In this document: positions 1-8,629 of the stretch, one piece after another
Layout of the letters: every line of letters begins with the position of its first letter
How positions within the stretch are numbered: position 1 is the stretch's first letter
Assembly (NCBI GenBank): GCA_019639195.1
Contig: JAHBSI010000003.1
Span: 124,001-188,000, forward strand
Length of the DNA stretch: 64,000 nucleotides
Direction: 5' to 3'
From: Acidobacteriota bacterium
Lineage (GTDB): Bacteria; Acidobacteriota; Blastocatellia; Pyrinomonadales; Pyrinomonadaceae
Made by a program: the position numbers and the translations under genes
Notes under the pieces: model-generated
Databases searched by the model: none
Told to the model about the DNA's origin: nothing
What the model saw: the letters and a program-made list of their open reading frames with translations, nothing else

Positions 1-190
1 AAAGGCTGACAACATCGCCCTTCGCGACACCGTGAGAACGAAGCAAGTTAGCGGTGCGGTCCACAAGCGCCAGGAACGCCCGATAGCTGAACTCGCGTTC
101 GTCGGCCTCCGAAATTAGAAAGACCTTGTCACCGTGCTCTAACACGCGTGTCTGCAATAGGTTACGGATGTTTTCGTTGCGTTCGGGCAT
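1..190 (-). CDS. AMP-dependent acyl-CoA synthetase/ligase, N-terminal fragment
   Basis: Reading the complement from an ATG at 190 gives an open frame of 63 codons to the window edge. It begins MPERNENIRNLLQTRV and contains a segment with F-S-Y-R-A-F and V-A-K-G-D-V-V. That is the usual N-terminal pattern of the ANL superfamily, where a 'tRxxxxhgdkvfl' stretch is followed by a 'sYrel...a..L...Gv.kGDvV' stretch. These enzymes adenylate a carboxylic acid and transfer it to CoA. The catalytic P-loop and AMP-binding motifs lie outside the window, so the substrate cannot be guessed. The gene is divergent from the aldehyde dehydrogenase starting 29 bases away, so the two probably share a compact promoter region. 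Adjacency to an aldehyde dehydrogenase would fit CoA activation of an oxidised acid, but that is inference. Confidence 0.75.
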   Translation of the reverse strand, partial: MPERNENIRNLLQTRVLEHGDKVFLISEADEREFSYRAFLALVDRTANLLRSHGVAKGDVVSL

Positions 191-219
191 CTTTTGATAT
201 AAGGTTAGCATTTAATTCT

Positions 220-1698
220 ATGACCATCTATCGCAGCTACATAGCGGGGAAGTGGATCGATTCCGCTTCAGGAAAACGTGTCCCAAATATCAATCCGGCC
301 GACACGCGGGACATCATTGGCGAGAGCGAACAGGCAACAGGCGAGGAGACCCGCCAGGCGATCGAAGCGGCGTATGCGGCCTTTAAGGACTGGCGGCGAA
401 CTCCCGCACCTACGCGGGGCCGGATACTGATGCGTGCGGCTCGTATCCTTGAAGATCAAAAAGAAGATCTTGCCCAGCTGCTTACGCGTGAAGAAGGCAA
501 GACGATCTCCGAGGCTCGGGGCGAAGTAACACGCGGGACGAATGTTGTTGAGTTCTGCGCAGGCGAAACCCGCCGCAACAATGGCGAAACGATAGCAAGC
601 GAACTCCCTGCGAATTTTGCGTACACGATCAAGCAGCCGCACGGCGTTGTTGGGCTAATTACGCCGTGGAATTTTCCGATCGCAATTCCGTTATGGAAGA
701 TCGCACCGGCTCTTGCAGCAGGAAACACCATCGTCTTCAAACCCGCGTCCAATACCCCATCGACCGCGGTCAGATTGATGGAGATCTTTACTGAAGCAGG
801 TGTGCCGGCCGGAGTGATGAACCTGGTGCTTGGGTCCGGCGGTGTGGTCGGCGATGAGATCGCAAACCACGATGCGGTCCGCGCGATCTCGTTTACCGGC
901 TCGACCGAGATCGGCCTCAAGCTCTATGAACAGATCGCGCGTCGCGGCATTCCATTTCAAGCGGAGATGGGCGGGAAGAATCCCGTTGTGGTTCTCGAAG
1001 ATTGCGATATCGATCTTGCGGTTGAACATACGGCCTCGGGTGCCTTTGGCTCGACGGGCCAGCGATGCACGGCCGGCAGCCGAGCGATCGTCGCAAGTTC
1101 GATCGCGGATGAATTCGTTGAGAAGATCGTCAAACGAGCAAAAGCCTATCGGCTTGGCCCCGGAGCTGATCCTTCGACAGAGATCGGACCGAGCGTTGAT
1201 GAGCACCAGTTCAACACGGTCCTCAAATATATGGAGATCGGCAAGGAAGACGGTGCGAACTTGCTTTGCGGAGGCGGTCGGGCATCCGGCGAAGGGCTTG
1301 AGCACGGCTATTTCGTTGAGCCGACAGTTTTCGACAACGTGACGCCGGATATGCGCATCTTTCGTGAGGAGATATTTGGCCCGGTGCTCGGGATCTCCCG
1401 AGTAAAAGATCTCGACGAGGCACTGGTACTTGCGAACGATACGCAATACGGCCTTTCTTCATCGGTTTTTTCGAACGACTACAACAGCGTAACGCGGTTC
1501 GTCGAAGAGATCGAGAGCGGAATGACGCATATAAATTCACCAACGACCGGCGGCGAGGCCCACATCCCATTTGGCGGTATCAAAGGCAGCGGCGTCGGGC
1601 CTCGGGAGCAAGGGAGTACATCGCTCGATTTCTATTCAGAAATGAAGGTTGTCTATGTCGATGCAACGGGAAAAAAACGTGAGAGTAATATATACTAG
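220..1698 (+). CDS. NAD(P)-dependent aldehyde dehydrogenase (2-ketoglutaric semialdehyde dehydrogenase-like)
   Basis: A 492-residue ALDH superfamily enzyme that oxidises an aldehyde to a carboxylate with NAD(P). The start at 220 (MTIYRSYIAGKW) is chosen because the family's 'yIaGkW' opening follows directly. An in-frame upstream start at 148 would overlap the divergent gene and add residues with no family counterpart. The oxyanion-loop motif PWNFP is at about 149-153, the general base Glu249 is in AEMGGKNP, and the nucleophile Cys283 is in GQRCTAG. The 34-residue spacing is canonical. Overall the sequence reads like the 2,5-dioxovalerate/alpha-ketoglutaric semialdehyde or succinic semialdehyde dehydrogenase branch, not methylmalonate-semialdehyde dehydrogenase. 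Since the window holds a beta-alanine-forming route, it could act on malonic semialdehyde, but that is inference. Confidence 0.85.
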   Translation: MTIYRSYIAGKWIDSASGKRVPNINPADTRDIIGESEQATGEETRQAIEAAYAAFKDWRRTPAPTRGRILMRAARILEDQKEDLAQLLTREEGKTISEARGEVTRGTNVVEFCAGETRRNNGETIASELPANFAYTIKQPHGVVGLITPWNFPIAIPLWKIAPALAAGNTIVFKPASNTPSTAVRLMEIFTEAGVPAGVMNLVLGSGGVVGDEIANHDAVRAISFTGSTEIGLKLYEQIARRGIPFQAEMGGKNPVVVLEDCDIDLAVEHTASGAFGSTGQRCTAGSRAIVASSIADEFVEKIVKRAKAYRLGPGADPSTEIGPSVDEHQFNTVLKYMEIGKEDGANLLCGGGRASGEGLEHGYFVEPTVFDNVTPDMRIFREEIFGPVLGISRVKDLDEALVLANDTQYGLSSSVFSNDYNSVTRFVEEIESGMTHINSPTTGGEAHIPFGGIKGSGVGPREQGSTSLDFYSEMKVVYVDATGKKRESNIY

Positions 1699-1741
1699 CT
1701 CCGTTATTTTTTAGAGCATTTCCCAGGAATAGCAAGAAAAT

Positions 1742-3340
1742 ATGAAGAAGCTCATCCCCGCAGCTTTAGCTGTGCTCGCATTTGCGAGTGCGGCCGTTGC
1801 CCAAGATTATACGAAGCTCGCTGACGAAACATTCAAGTACGTAAAAGCCGGCACATTCGGCAAACCGAGCGTTGCCAAAAAGACGCAAAAGATATCGCTC
1901 GGCCAGGTCCGTGTTCACTTCAAGACGGTAACGTCGAAAGAGAGTTCGGCCCGCGGCCGTGTTGCCGATGTCACGGTCTATCTCGACTCGGACCTTACAA
2001 CGGGCGATCTTCAACAGCTCACAAACAACTTTTACTCACGGCTTACAAGCAAACTCAACGCCATCGGTATTGACAGCGTTCCATTCGAATCGATCAAGCG
2101 GACCGAGTATTACGCCGAGAAACTCTCGAAACAGTCAGAGGAAAAAGGTGCCGATTTCGACGGAGAACGAGGCCAGGCATGGGTGTCGGTGAACGCATAC
2201 GACGGGCCGGTCTTCGTGCGGTGGAATCCGGAAGGGACTGTCGAGATCATCGGATTCGGCCAACAGAAAAAGCTCGCAAAGACCGCCGAGACCACGGATG
2301 GAGACCTGATGACGGTAGATGTCGTCCTGGATTTCGCGTCGATAATGCTGTCGGCGGAGGTCAAGCAGGATCGTCAAGGTTGGTTCTACGGCGATCCGTA
2401 TTTTTATAGTGATTATTCGATCGGCGGCCTGATGAACGTTTCGAAGAGCTATGTTTATTTGGTCAACCGCAAGAACGGCTTCGATCAGTATATGCTGGCT
2501 CAGCCGATCGCCGAACGGATAGGATATGCGGATAAACCGCGAGAGGACGCATCGAAGGCAAGGTACCGTGCCTCGAAGGCCTTTGGCGGCGAGACCCATT
2601 CATTTACGCCGCTTGTGATCACTGCAAAACGCGAGAAGTATATGATGGCGGCGGCCAAAGCGCTCGACCGATATGCAGATATGCTCGCCGAGAAATTCAA
2701 GGTCCTTAGAGGCGGTGAGCCCACGGCAGCGAAACTAACTGAGAAGCCGACGGATAGCACGACCCTAAAGGAAGAGGAAAAAAGGGCAAAAGGCAATAAC
2801 GAGCCGACCGCTGTCACACGCGGGGAGATGAAAGACGCTGCACAAGCGGCACAGAAGGCAGGAAAATATCAGCTGGCGGCAGATTATTACGAAAAGCTTG
2901 CCGCGGCAGACCCTGAGAACGCAGCAAAGTACAACGTCCAACGCGGCGTGCTTTACTTGAACTACATCAAGGACCTGAAGAAAGCGATCGAGATCTTTAC
3001 TTTGGTCATCAATGAGCGCCCGGACGCGCCTGATGGGTATTACAACCGCGGCACTGCCTATACGCAGAACAGCGACTGGAAAAGGGCGAAGAAAGATCTG
3101 GATAAAGCGATCGAGCTGGATCCTCGATGGGTTGAAGCTTATTTGAATCGCGGGATCGTCCTTCTCAATATGAAGAAGCTGGACGATGCGCTCGCCGACT
3201 TTACTCGCGGGATCGAATTAAATCCTCGTATTCCAAATCTTTATCGTGCGAGGGCTCTGGTTTACAGGACTCGTGGTGACGCCGCACTTGCCGCAGCGGA
3301 TGAACTCCGGGCGGCGCAGATCGAACAGGGAAGGTATTAG
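1742..3340 (+). CDS. Exported TPR-repeat protein
   Basis: A 532-residue protein with a clear signal peptide (MKKLIPAALAVLAFASAAVAQ, cleavage about residue 20). Residues 21-320 form a region I do not recognise, rich in beta-type sequence. A short charged linker (about 330-355) follows, then at least four tetratricopeptide repeats (about 370-530) with typical W/Y-N-R-G and D-K-A-I-E-L-D-P consensus pieces. It is expected to be periplasmic or surface-exposed and to act as a protein-binding scaffold; no catalytic motif is visible. The start follows the aldehyde dehydrogenase stop by 43 bases. The next gene begins 5 bases after its stop, and the run of three exported TPR-type genes (1742, 3346, 4994) looks like one operon. 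Confidence 0.8.
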   Translation: MKKLIPAALAVLAFASAAVAQDYTKLADETFKYVKAGTFGKPSVAKKTQKISLGQVRVHFKTVTSKESSARGRVADVTVYLDSDLTTGDLQQLTNNFYSRLTSKLNAIGIDSVPFESIKRTEYYAEKLSKQSEEKGADFDGERGQAWVSVNAYDGPVFVRWNPEGTVEIIGFGQQKKLAKTAETTDGDLMTVDVVLDFASIMLSAEVKQDRQGWFYGDPYFYSDYSIGGLMNVSKSYVYLVNRKNGFDQYMLAQPIAERIGYADKPREDASKARYRASKAFGGETHSFTPLVITAKREKYMMAAAKALDRYADMLAEKFKVLRGGEPTAAKLTEKPTDSTTLKEEEKRAKGNNEPTAVTRGEMKDAAQAAQKAGKYQLAADYYEKLAAADPENAAKYNVQRGVLYLNYIKDLKKAIEIFTLVINERPDAPDGYYNRGTAYTQNSDWKRAKKDLDKAIELDPRWVEAYLNRGIVLLNMKKLDDALADFTRGIELNPRIPNLYRARALVYRTRGDAALAAADELRAAQIEQGRY

Positions 3341-3345
3341 CACGT

Positions 3346-4992
3346 ATGAAGACAGTGAAGGGGCTTTGCATCTTGTTCTTTCTCGCATTTGCGTTTACAG
3401 CGGCAAGTGCGCAAACCGCCGAGTCGTACCTTGCAAAATGCGATGCGAGTTTTGAGAAAGGCGACTACAAAGATTCCGTAAAGCAGTGCACAAATGCACT
3501 TGCGAAAAGGCCAGGCTTTGAAGAGGCCCTTATCACACGGGCGGGTACGTATAAGATATTACGCAACTACGCAGCCGCAGCGGCAGACTATACCGAACTC
3601 ATCCGAGTATCGAATGGTATGGCAATGGCCTACTTTTACCGTGGCGGCGTTTACGCGAAACTGGGCCGAAACAATGAGGCGATCGCGGACTATACTTCCT
3701 CGGTCACAAAAGATCCGAAAGGGCTTTTCGCTGTCCGCTCGTACTACGAACGCGGTCTTCTTCACGACAAGGTCGGCAAGCCTGATGCTGCTCAAGCTGA
3801 TTACTGGAGCGCACTCAAACTCGACCCGAATCACGCAGGCGCAAAAGGAAAGGTCAAATATCCCTTCGGCGATCTTACGCTGACCGAGGCTGCGGAGCGG
3901 ATAGTTCCAAATGTTGCGTCCACTGGAATAGATCCTCCGACAAAGCCAACCCCATCATCCTCTCCGATTGCGAAGGCTCCTCCTTCACAGACGGTAAAGA
4001 CGCTGCCGGCAACGGCCACTACTGCTCCAACAACGTGGAAGAGAATGGAGCTGACAGGAACAGGCGTCAGTGTCGCGTCGCCGATGCCTTATGTTCTGAA
4101 GGGGGATAAACCCGACCCACTGCTTGAAAAAATGGAAGCCAGGGTCCGATGGGAGCTGGTAGACGGCGGCCTTTGGGCGACCGTCCAATATACCAAGTGG
4201 GACCAGGGGTTTACGACGGTGCGTCAAACGCTCGAGAATACTGTCAGCATCGTCTTTGAGGACCCAAAGGCAGGAGAACGGTTCGTCAAGGACACGACCT
4301 TTCTTGGAGAACCCGCGGCCGTCGTAGACCAGGAGCGCTTTGATCCTTATGATAAAAAGCAGGTTCGGCAGAAGATGATAGTTTTCGGTAAGGCTGGCGA
4401 TAACGTCCAGCTTAATTTTGTCCACCCTGCAGGAGATAAGGCGGCAGCGGAAAAGGTCGATCAGATCCTTTCGACATTCCAGAAGTCCGGGGCCAAGGCA
4501 GTTGCTGTCTCGAAGCTCCCGCCTGCAATCTGGAAGACCTACAACTACGGTGGCCTGCTTTTTGATTTTCCGGCTCCAGTAACTGATGGACCATGTGGTC
4601 CCGCTGCCGTTCCGGATTCGCAAGTGATCTGCGGAGAGTGGGGAAACAAGGGCAAGGAGAATCTCAGCATAACGATCAGCTACCGAAACTATGGTTCCTC
4701 ACCGGCACCTGACGTCAAAAGTTCTGCGAACGGCTACCTGACTTCAATGAAGAAGGTAATGGGCAATAGTAGAGGTGTGAGTGAGTTCAAGACCGAACCG
4801 TATCAGATAAATGCGGGTGAGGCCGTGAAGGTCGAAGTAAGCGAGGCATATTCCTCGACAAAAGTTATCTTCATTGCCCGCGGGACTGAAAGGTGGGAAG
4901 TATCGGTATGGAACTTCAACCGCTGGGACGCCGTGCGGGATGCATTGAAACGCATCCTCACATCGGTAAGATTCAAAACAGTAGTTCAATAG
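3346..4992 (+). CDS. Exported protein with N-terminal TPRs and C-terminal unknown domains
   Basis: A 548-residue product. A signal peptide covers about residues 1-22 (hydrophobic LCILFFLAFAFTAASAQ). TPR units lie at about 25-165 (for example YFYRGGVYAKLGRNNEAIADY). A Pro/Ser/Thr-rich linker at about 190-225 leads to two consecutive beta-rich segments. These resemble each other loosely in that each handles a 'W-K-x-Y/M' start, so a duplicated domain is possible. No catalytic residues were recognised. The gene starts 5 bases after the preceding TPR gene and ends 1 base before the next start codon, which suggests translational coupling. A role in cell-envelope assembly or binding is a guess from export and TPRs only. 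Confidence 0.75.
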   Translation: MKTVKGLCILFFLAFAFTAASAQTAESYLAKCDASFEKGDYKDSVKQCTNALAKRPGFEEALITRAGTYKILRNYAAAAADYTELIRVSNGMAMAYFYRGGVYAKLGRNNEAIADYTSSVTKDPKGLFAVRSYYERGLLHDKVGKPDAAQADYWSALKLDPNHAGAKGKVKYPFGDLTLTEAAERIVPNVASTGIDPPTKPTPSSSPIAKAPPSQTVKTLPATATTAPTTWKRMELTGTGVSVASPMPYVLKGDKPDPLLEKMEARVRWELVDGGLWATVQYTKWDQGFTTVRQTLENTVSIVFEDPKAGERFVKDTTFLGEPAAVVDQERFDPYDKKQVRQKMIVFGKAGDNVQLNFVHPAGDKAAAEKVDQILSTFQKSGAKAVAVSKLPPAIWKTYNYGGLLFDFPAPVTDGPCGPAAVPDSQVICGEWGNKGKENLSITISYRNYGSSPAPDVKSSANGYLTSMKKVMGNSRGVSEFKTEPYQINAGEAVKVEVSEAYSSTKVIFIARGTERWEVSVWNFNRWDAVRDALKRILTSVRFKTVVQ

Positions 4993-4993
4993 C

Positions 4994-6358
4994 GTGGATA
5001 TGCGGAAATTCTTTTGGCTCGTCTCAATTCTTGTCGTGATCGGTGTGTCCGGAACAGTTCGCGCGCAGTCAGTTGCGGCAACCCCGGGGGCGAAGCCTGC
5101 CTATAAGACATTTATCGCTGCGATGGCAGGCGGTAAGAAGGCCCTCGCGGCGTCAGACACGAAAGCGGCTTTGAACGCGTTTGAGGCTGCAGTTGGACTT
5201 TCCCGCAGCGATGTCGATAAGGCCGATGCGTTGATCGCCGTCGCTCGTATCCAAAAGGACGATTATCACATCGGGTCAACCGGCGGCAAGTTCAAGGCAA
5301 CGAGCTTTACTTTATTTCACCATCCGAACGCTGTCCGTTCGTTGAACACGGCATTGGAATTGACCGAGATCGATGACGGCAAACGTGCTGAGATAAAGAT
5401 CCTTCGCGCAGATGTGTATCTTGATGCCATCAAACACACGGATGCAAAGAATACATTATCCAAAGATCTTGAGAAGCAGTTCGGCAAGGACCTTCGCCAG
5501 GTTATTCGCGATGAGATGACGGCTCTCGCAACAGCCGCTTCGACACCGCCGGATCTGAAAGTGCAGGCGTTGATATTGAAAGCAAAGACGTACAAGAACT
5601 ATCTCGATAAATATTCTACGGCCGAAGACGTGCGTGCCAGCTTCCAGGCGTTGAAGGATGCTTCGAGTCTTGCGGGGGCGAGAGATAATTCAAAGGCGGA
5701 GGCCTTTCTGGCGATCGCCGACATCGCACGGGTCGTGAATGACTCGAAGCTTTTTGTCCAGGCGTACGAGAGCGTAACAAATCTGCCGAACGCTGATGCC
5801 TCGCAAAAATATGCGGCGGCGACCGAGCTTGCAAATGTCCTGCTTGAAAATAATTACGTCGAACCGGCGCGGAAGCAGCTAACCGACTCGTTGAAAGTGC
5901 CTGGACTTTCTGTTGTGGAACTGGGCGGCATTCATCGCCTGCTCGCTGTATCTTACGTGAAGGAGATCACGTCGAAGCATCCGGCACCAGCCGCGGAAGA
6001 TAAGCTAATGGCGTCAGCTCGTTCTGAACTCGACGTCGCAGCAACGCAAACCAAGTTTAAGGGTGACGATCTTGCCGAGGCCTATCGCGGCAATGCCGAA
6101 TTCATCACACGCTACAAGGACGCACAGTACTTCGTCCTTGCTCACGAACAACTGAAGGTCGCTCTTGCCGTGCCAAAGCTCACTCCGAAACAGCGATCTA
6201 AGGTCCAGTATCAGATCGGCGAGACCTTTAGGCTTGCGAACAAGCTGTCGGAAGCTAAAGCAGCCTACCTGCTCGTTACGAATGCGAATCCGCAATACTT
6301 TAACTACGCAAAGTCTCGGATCAACGAGATCGACACACCATCGGGACCCAAAAATTAA
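4994..6358 (+). CDS. Exported helical-repeat (TPR-like) protein
   Basis: About 454 residues, starting at GTG 4994 or, equally plausibly, at ATG 5000 two codons later (MRKFFWLVSILVVIGVSG). The signal peptide ends near the A-Q-S at about residue 26. The rest is almost wholly alpha-helical, with repeated A-rich helix pairs and a final unit (about 395-445, QIGETFRLANKLSEAKAAYL) that matches a TPR. It therefore looks like a divergent TPR/SEL1-type solenoid. It begins 1 base after the previous stop, so it is probably co-translated with the two upstream TPR genes. Function unknown. Confidence 0.72.
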   Translation: MDMRKFFWLVSILVVIGVSGTVRAQSVAATPGAKPAYKTFIAAMAGGKKALAASDTKAALNAFEAAVGLSRSDVDKADALIAVARIQKDDYHIGSTGGKFKATSFTLFHHPNAVRSLNTALELTEIDDGKRAEIKILRADVYLDAIKHTDAKNTLSKDLEKQFGKDLRQVIRDEMTALATAASTPPDLKVQALILKAKTYKNYLDKYSTAEDVRASFQALKDASSLAGARDNSKAEAFLAIADIARVVNDSKLFVQAYESVTNLPNADASQKYAAATELANVLLENNYVEPARKQLTDSLKVPGLSVVELGGIHRLLAVSYVKEITSKHPAPAAEDKLMASARSELDVAATQTKFKGDDLAEAYRGNAEFITRYKDAQYFVLAHEQLKVALAVPKLTPKQRSKVQYQIGETFRLANKLSEAKAAYLLVTNANPQYFNYAKSRINEIDTPSGPKN

Positions 6359-6529
6359 AACTCCATAGGCAAATGCTTGCAAAATCTACGTGAATTCCTT
6401 CGGGAATAGAGTAGAATAATCCCCTCCCTTTAAGGACCTATGAACGGCCGCGACCGATAGGCATATAGACGCCATCGGTTCGCGACGCAAGACTTTGCTA
6501 ACGCCCTGTTCGGGCGGAAGGAGGATTTC
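6359..6529 (+). promoter_or_regulatory. Structured 5' leader of the GT39-like gene
   Basis: This 171-base gap contains three predicted hairpins. The first is ATTCC-TTCG-GGAAT at 6394-6407 (a UUCG-type tetraloop). The second is a long stem at 6449-6484 (CGCGA/TCGCG, CCGAT/ATCGG and GGC/GCC separated by single bulges, 8-base loop). The third is GCCC...GGGC at about 6503-6514, directly before a strong ribosome-binding site (GGAAGGAGG, 6516-6524). A pyrimidine run at 6421-6429 (CCCCTCCCT) could pair with that site, so translation may be controlled by alternative folding. This is seen by eye only; no known riboswitch class was recognised. Confidence 0.4.
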
Positions 6530-8614
6530 GTGACCAACAGTACGCTGGAATCGGGTTTTGAAAGGGTGGACAAACCGGGTTGGAAAAGGTCCCTGCCCAT
6601 CATTGTGATCTTTTTGATCGTTATTTCTGCTGTGGTTCGTTCTTCGATAACGACAAGCTTAGACAGTTTTACGTACGACGAGGCTTATCACATAGGTGCG
6701 GGAGTAGCATACGTTGAGACCGGTGATTTTCGCCTCAATCCCGAGCATCCGCCGCTTGTGAAGCTTTGGGTCGGAGCGTATGTCAAAATGCTGGGCTACA
6801 AGCTTTCGCCGTTTCGGTCGTTTGCGGACAAAGAGGATGAACGTGACTGGGTTGAGAAAGATGCGTACTTTGCGAACGATCCGCTGCTCCTCCAGGCGCG
6901 TTCGAGAACCGCGATGCTGGCCTTGAACGCAGTTCTTATGCTTCTGTTCGCGGGTGCGATCTGGCGGAGTTTCGGTTCGATGGTTGCGATTGGCGTAACA
7001 TTGTATCTCGCCATCGATCCGACCGTAGCCGCTCACATGCCAGTTGTAATGACTGACCTGCCGATCGCCCTAACGTCCGGAACGGCCATTCTGAGTTCGG
7101 TTCGCGCGTTCCAAACATGGCGTATTGTCGATGCGGTAGTTGCGGCGGTCGCCCTCGGTCTCGCACTTGCTACGAAACATTCGGGGATCGTCGTCCTTAT
7201 TGCGGTGGGCATTATCGGCGCTGTATTCCTGCTTTTTTCGCTTCGATCGGCCACCTGGCGAGTGCGTTCGCAAATGGCGGGCCTTGTTGCTGCGATCGTT
7301 CTTGGCGGCGTAGTGATACTTTGGGCATTTTACGGATTTCGGTATGCCGAGACGCCCGGCGTATCAGAAGAAACCTTCAATCGTCCATTAAGTGCCAAAG
7401 CTGCCGATATTAGGTCCCCGGCCTTTCGAAACGCGGTGATCATATCAAACGAACTCCACATTTTTCCGAGGGCATATACGTGGGGAATGGCCGACACCAT
7501 TCGCGCCGGGGTCGAAGGGCGTGCTATCGAAGTGCTTGCCCTCGGACAACTTTATTTCGCGAAAGGGCCTTGGTACGTTTTCCCGGTGATCCTTGCGGCA
7601 AAGCTGCCAATTGGCCTTCTCTTGCTGAGCTTGATGGGCATTGGTCTGCTCGCATTGCGATGTCTTCCGGCCGAGTTCGTACCGCCAGCCCTGGCCTACG
7701 CCGGATTCGCCCTGCTGGTCTTGGTTTTTCTGATCCGAGGATCGAGTTATGCGGGCATCCGTCATGCGATGCCGCTGATACCGTTTCTTGCTCTTTTCGG
7801 TGGTCTTGCGATCTCCTACGCGGTCTCAAAGTCTAAACCTTGGTATCGGATATTGACCGCGGGGCTCACGCTTTTTGCCATCGTTTCCGCTGTCCCCCAA
7901 ATGAGGCCATGGGAATACTTCAACGAGGTCGCCGGCGGTGCTGAGAATGGCAGCCGCTACTTTAAGGATGAAGGCGTTGACCTGAGTCAGCGTATTGGCG
8001 AGGCAGCAACCTTTTACCACACCGAGCTGGAACCAAAAGGTGAGCTTCCGCTCCTGATCTACTTTTCGAACTCAAATGACCGAAAAGCTCGCGGAATGGA
8101 CTATATCGGACGCGACGATGAGCGCGATGAGCATCGGCTTGACGACGATCTGGTCACGGGCACCTTTATGATCGGTTCGAACGAACTCGGTAGATCAATG
8201 TGGTGGGATGTCGGCGAGCCATTCCGCGGAGTTGAACCCACTAAGCGATTCGGCAACCTATTCATTTTTCAGGGGACCTTCAGACGGCCGGTTGCGGTAG
8301 TTGCCCGGCATTTGTTCTACAAAACGATCTACTCTTCGATATATACTAGTACGCCGGATCCGAGAGCAGCGATAGAGGGTATTGAACGGTCTATATCACT
8401 AGACAACTCGTGCTTCTTTGCGTACCTCGAACTCGGGAATCAGTACCTTGCTGTGAGGGATCGTGAAAAGGCTCTCGAGGCCTACCGACATTCCATGGAG
8501 AAGGTTTCGACGTCGGATAGTGTTTCCGAGATGATCTCAACTCAGATAAGGCGACTCGAGTCCGATGAGGCCTTGGAGAGTATTAGTCCCCTTCGCAATC
8601 CGGGAATTGAATAA
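6530..8614 (+). CDS. GT39/PMT-like polytopic glycosyltransferase with C-terminal TPR tail
   Basis: A 694-residue integral membrane protein. It starts at GTG 6530, which is fixed by a GGAAGGAGG ribosome-binding site 5 bases upstream. After one N-terminal membrane span (about 21-37) comes a first extracytoplasmic loop with the D-E pair (SFTYDEAYH, about 46-54) and PEHPPLVKLW. Both are hallmarks of the PMT/ArnT-like (GT-C) superfamily, which transfers sugars from polyprenyl-phosphate donors to protein or lipid. Roughly ten further hydrophobic spans follow to about residue 455. A soluble domain comes next, then a terminal TPR-like segment (about 605-680, CFFAYLELGNQYLAVRDREK). Such TPR tails occur in other bacterial GT39 proteins. 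The donor and acceptor are unknown. Confidence 0.75.
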   Translation: MTNSTLESGFERVDKPGWKRSLPIIVIFLIVISAVVRSSITTSLDSFTYDEAYHIGAGVAYVETGDFRLNPEHPPLVKLWVGAYVKMLGYKLSPFRSFADKEDERDWVEKDAYFANDPLLLQARSRTAMLALNAVLMLLFAGAIWRSFGSMVAIGVTLYLAIDPTVAAHMPVVMTDLPIALTSGTAILSSVRAFQTWRIVDAVVAAVALGLALATKHSGIVVLIAVGIIGAVFLLFSLRSATWRVRSQMAGLVAAIVLGGVVILWAFYGFRYAETPGVSEETFNRPLSAKAADIRSPAFRNAVIISNELHIFPRAYTWGMADTIRAGVEGRAIEVLALGQLYFAKGPWYVFPVILAAKLPIGLLLLSLMGIGLLALRCLPAEFVPPALAYAGFALLVLVFLIRGSSYAGIRHAMPLIPFLALFGGLAISYAVSKSKPWYRILTAGLTLFAIVSAVPQMRPWEYFNEVAGGAENGSRYFKDEGVDLSQRIGEAATFYHTELEPKGELPLLIYFSNSNDRKARGMDYIGRDDERDEHRLDDDLVTGTFMIGSNELGRSMWWDVGEPFRGVEPTKRFGNLFIFQGTFRRPVAVVARHLFYKTIYSSIYTSTPDPRAAIEGIERSISLDNSCFFAYLELGNQYLAVRDREKALEAYRHSMEKVSTSDSVSEMISTQIRRLESDEALESISPLRNPGIE

Positions 8615-8629
8615 ATGGGAGTATAAATA

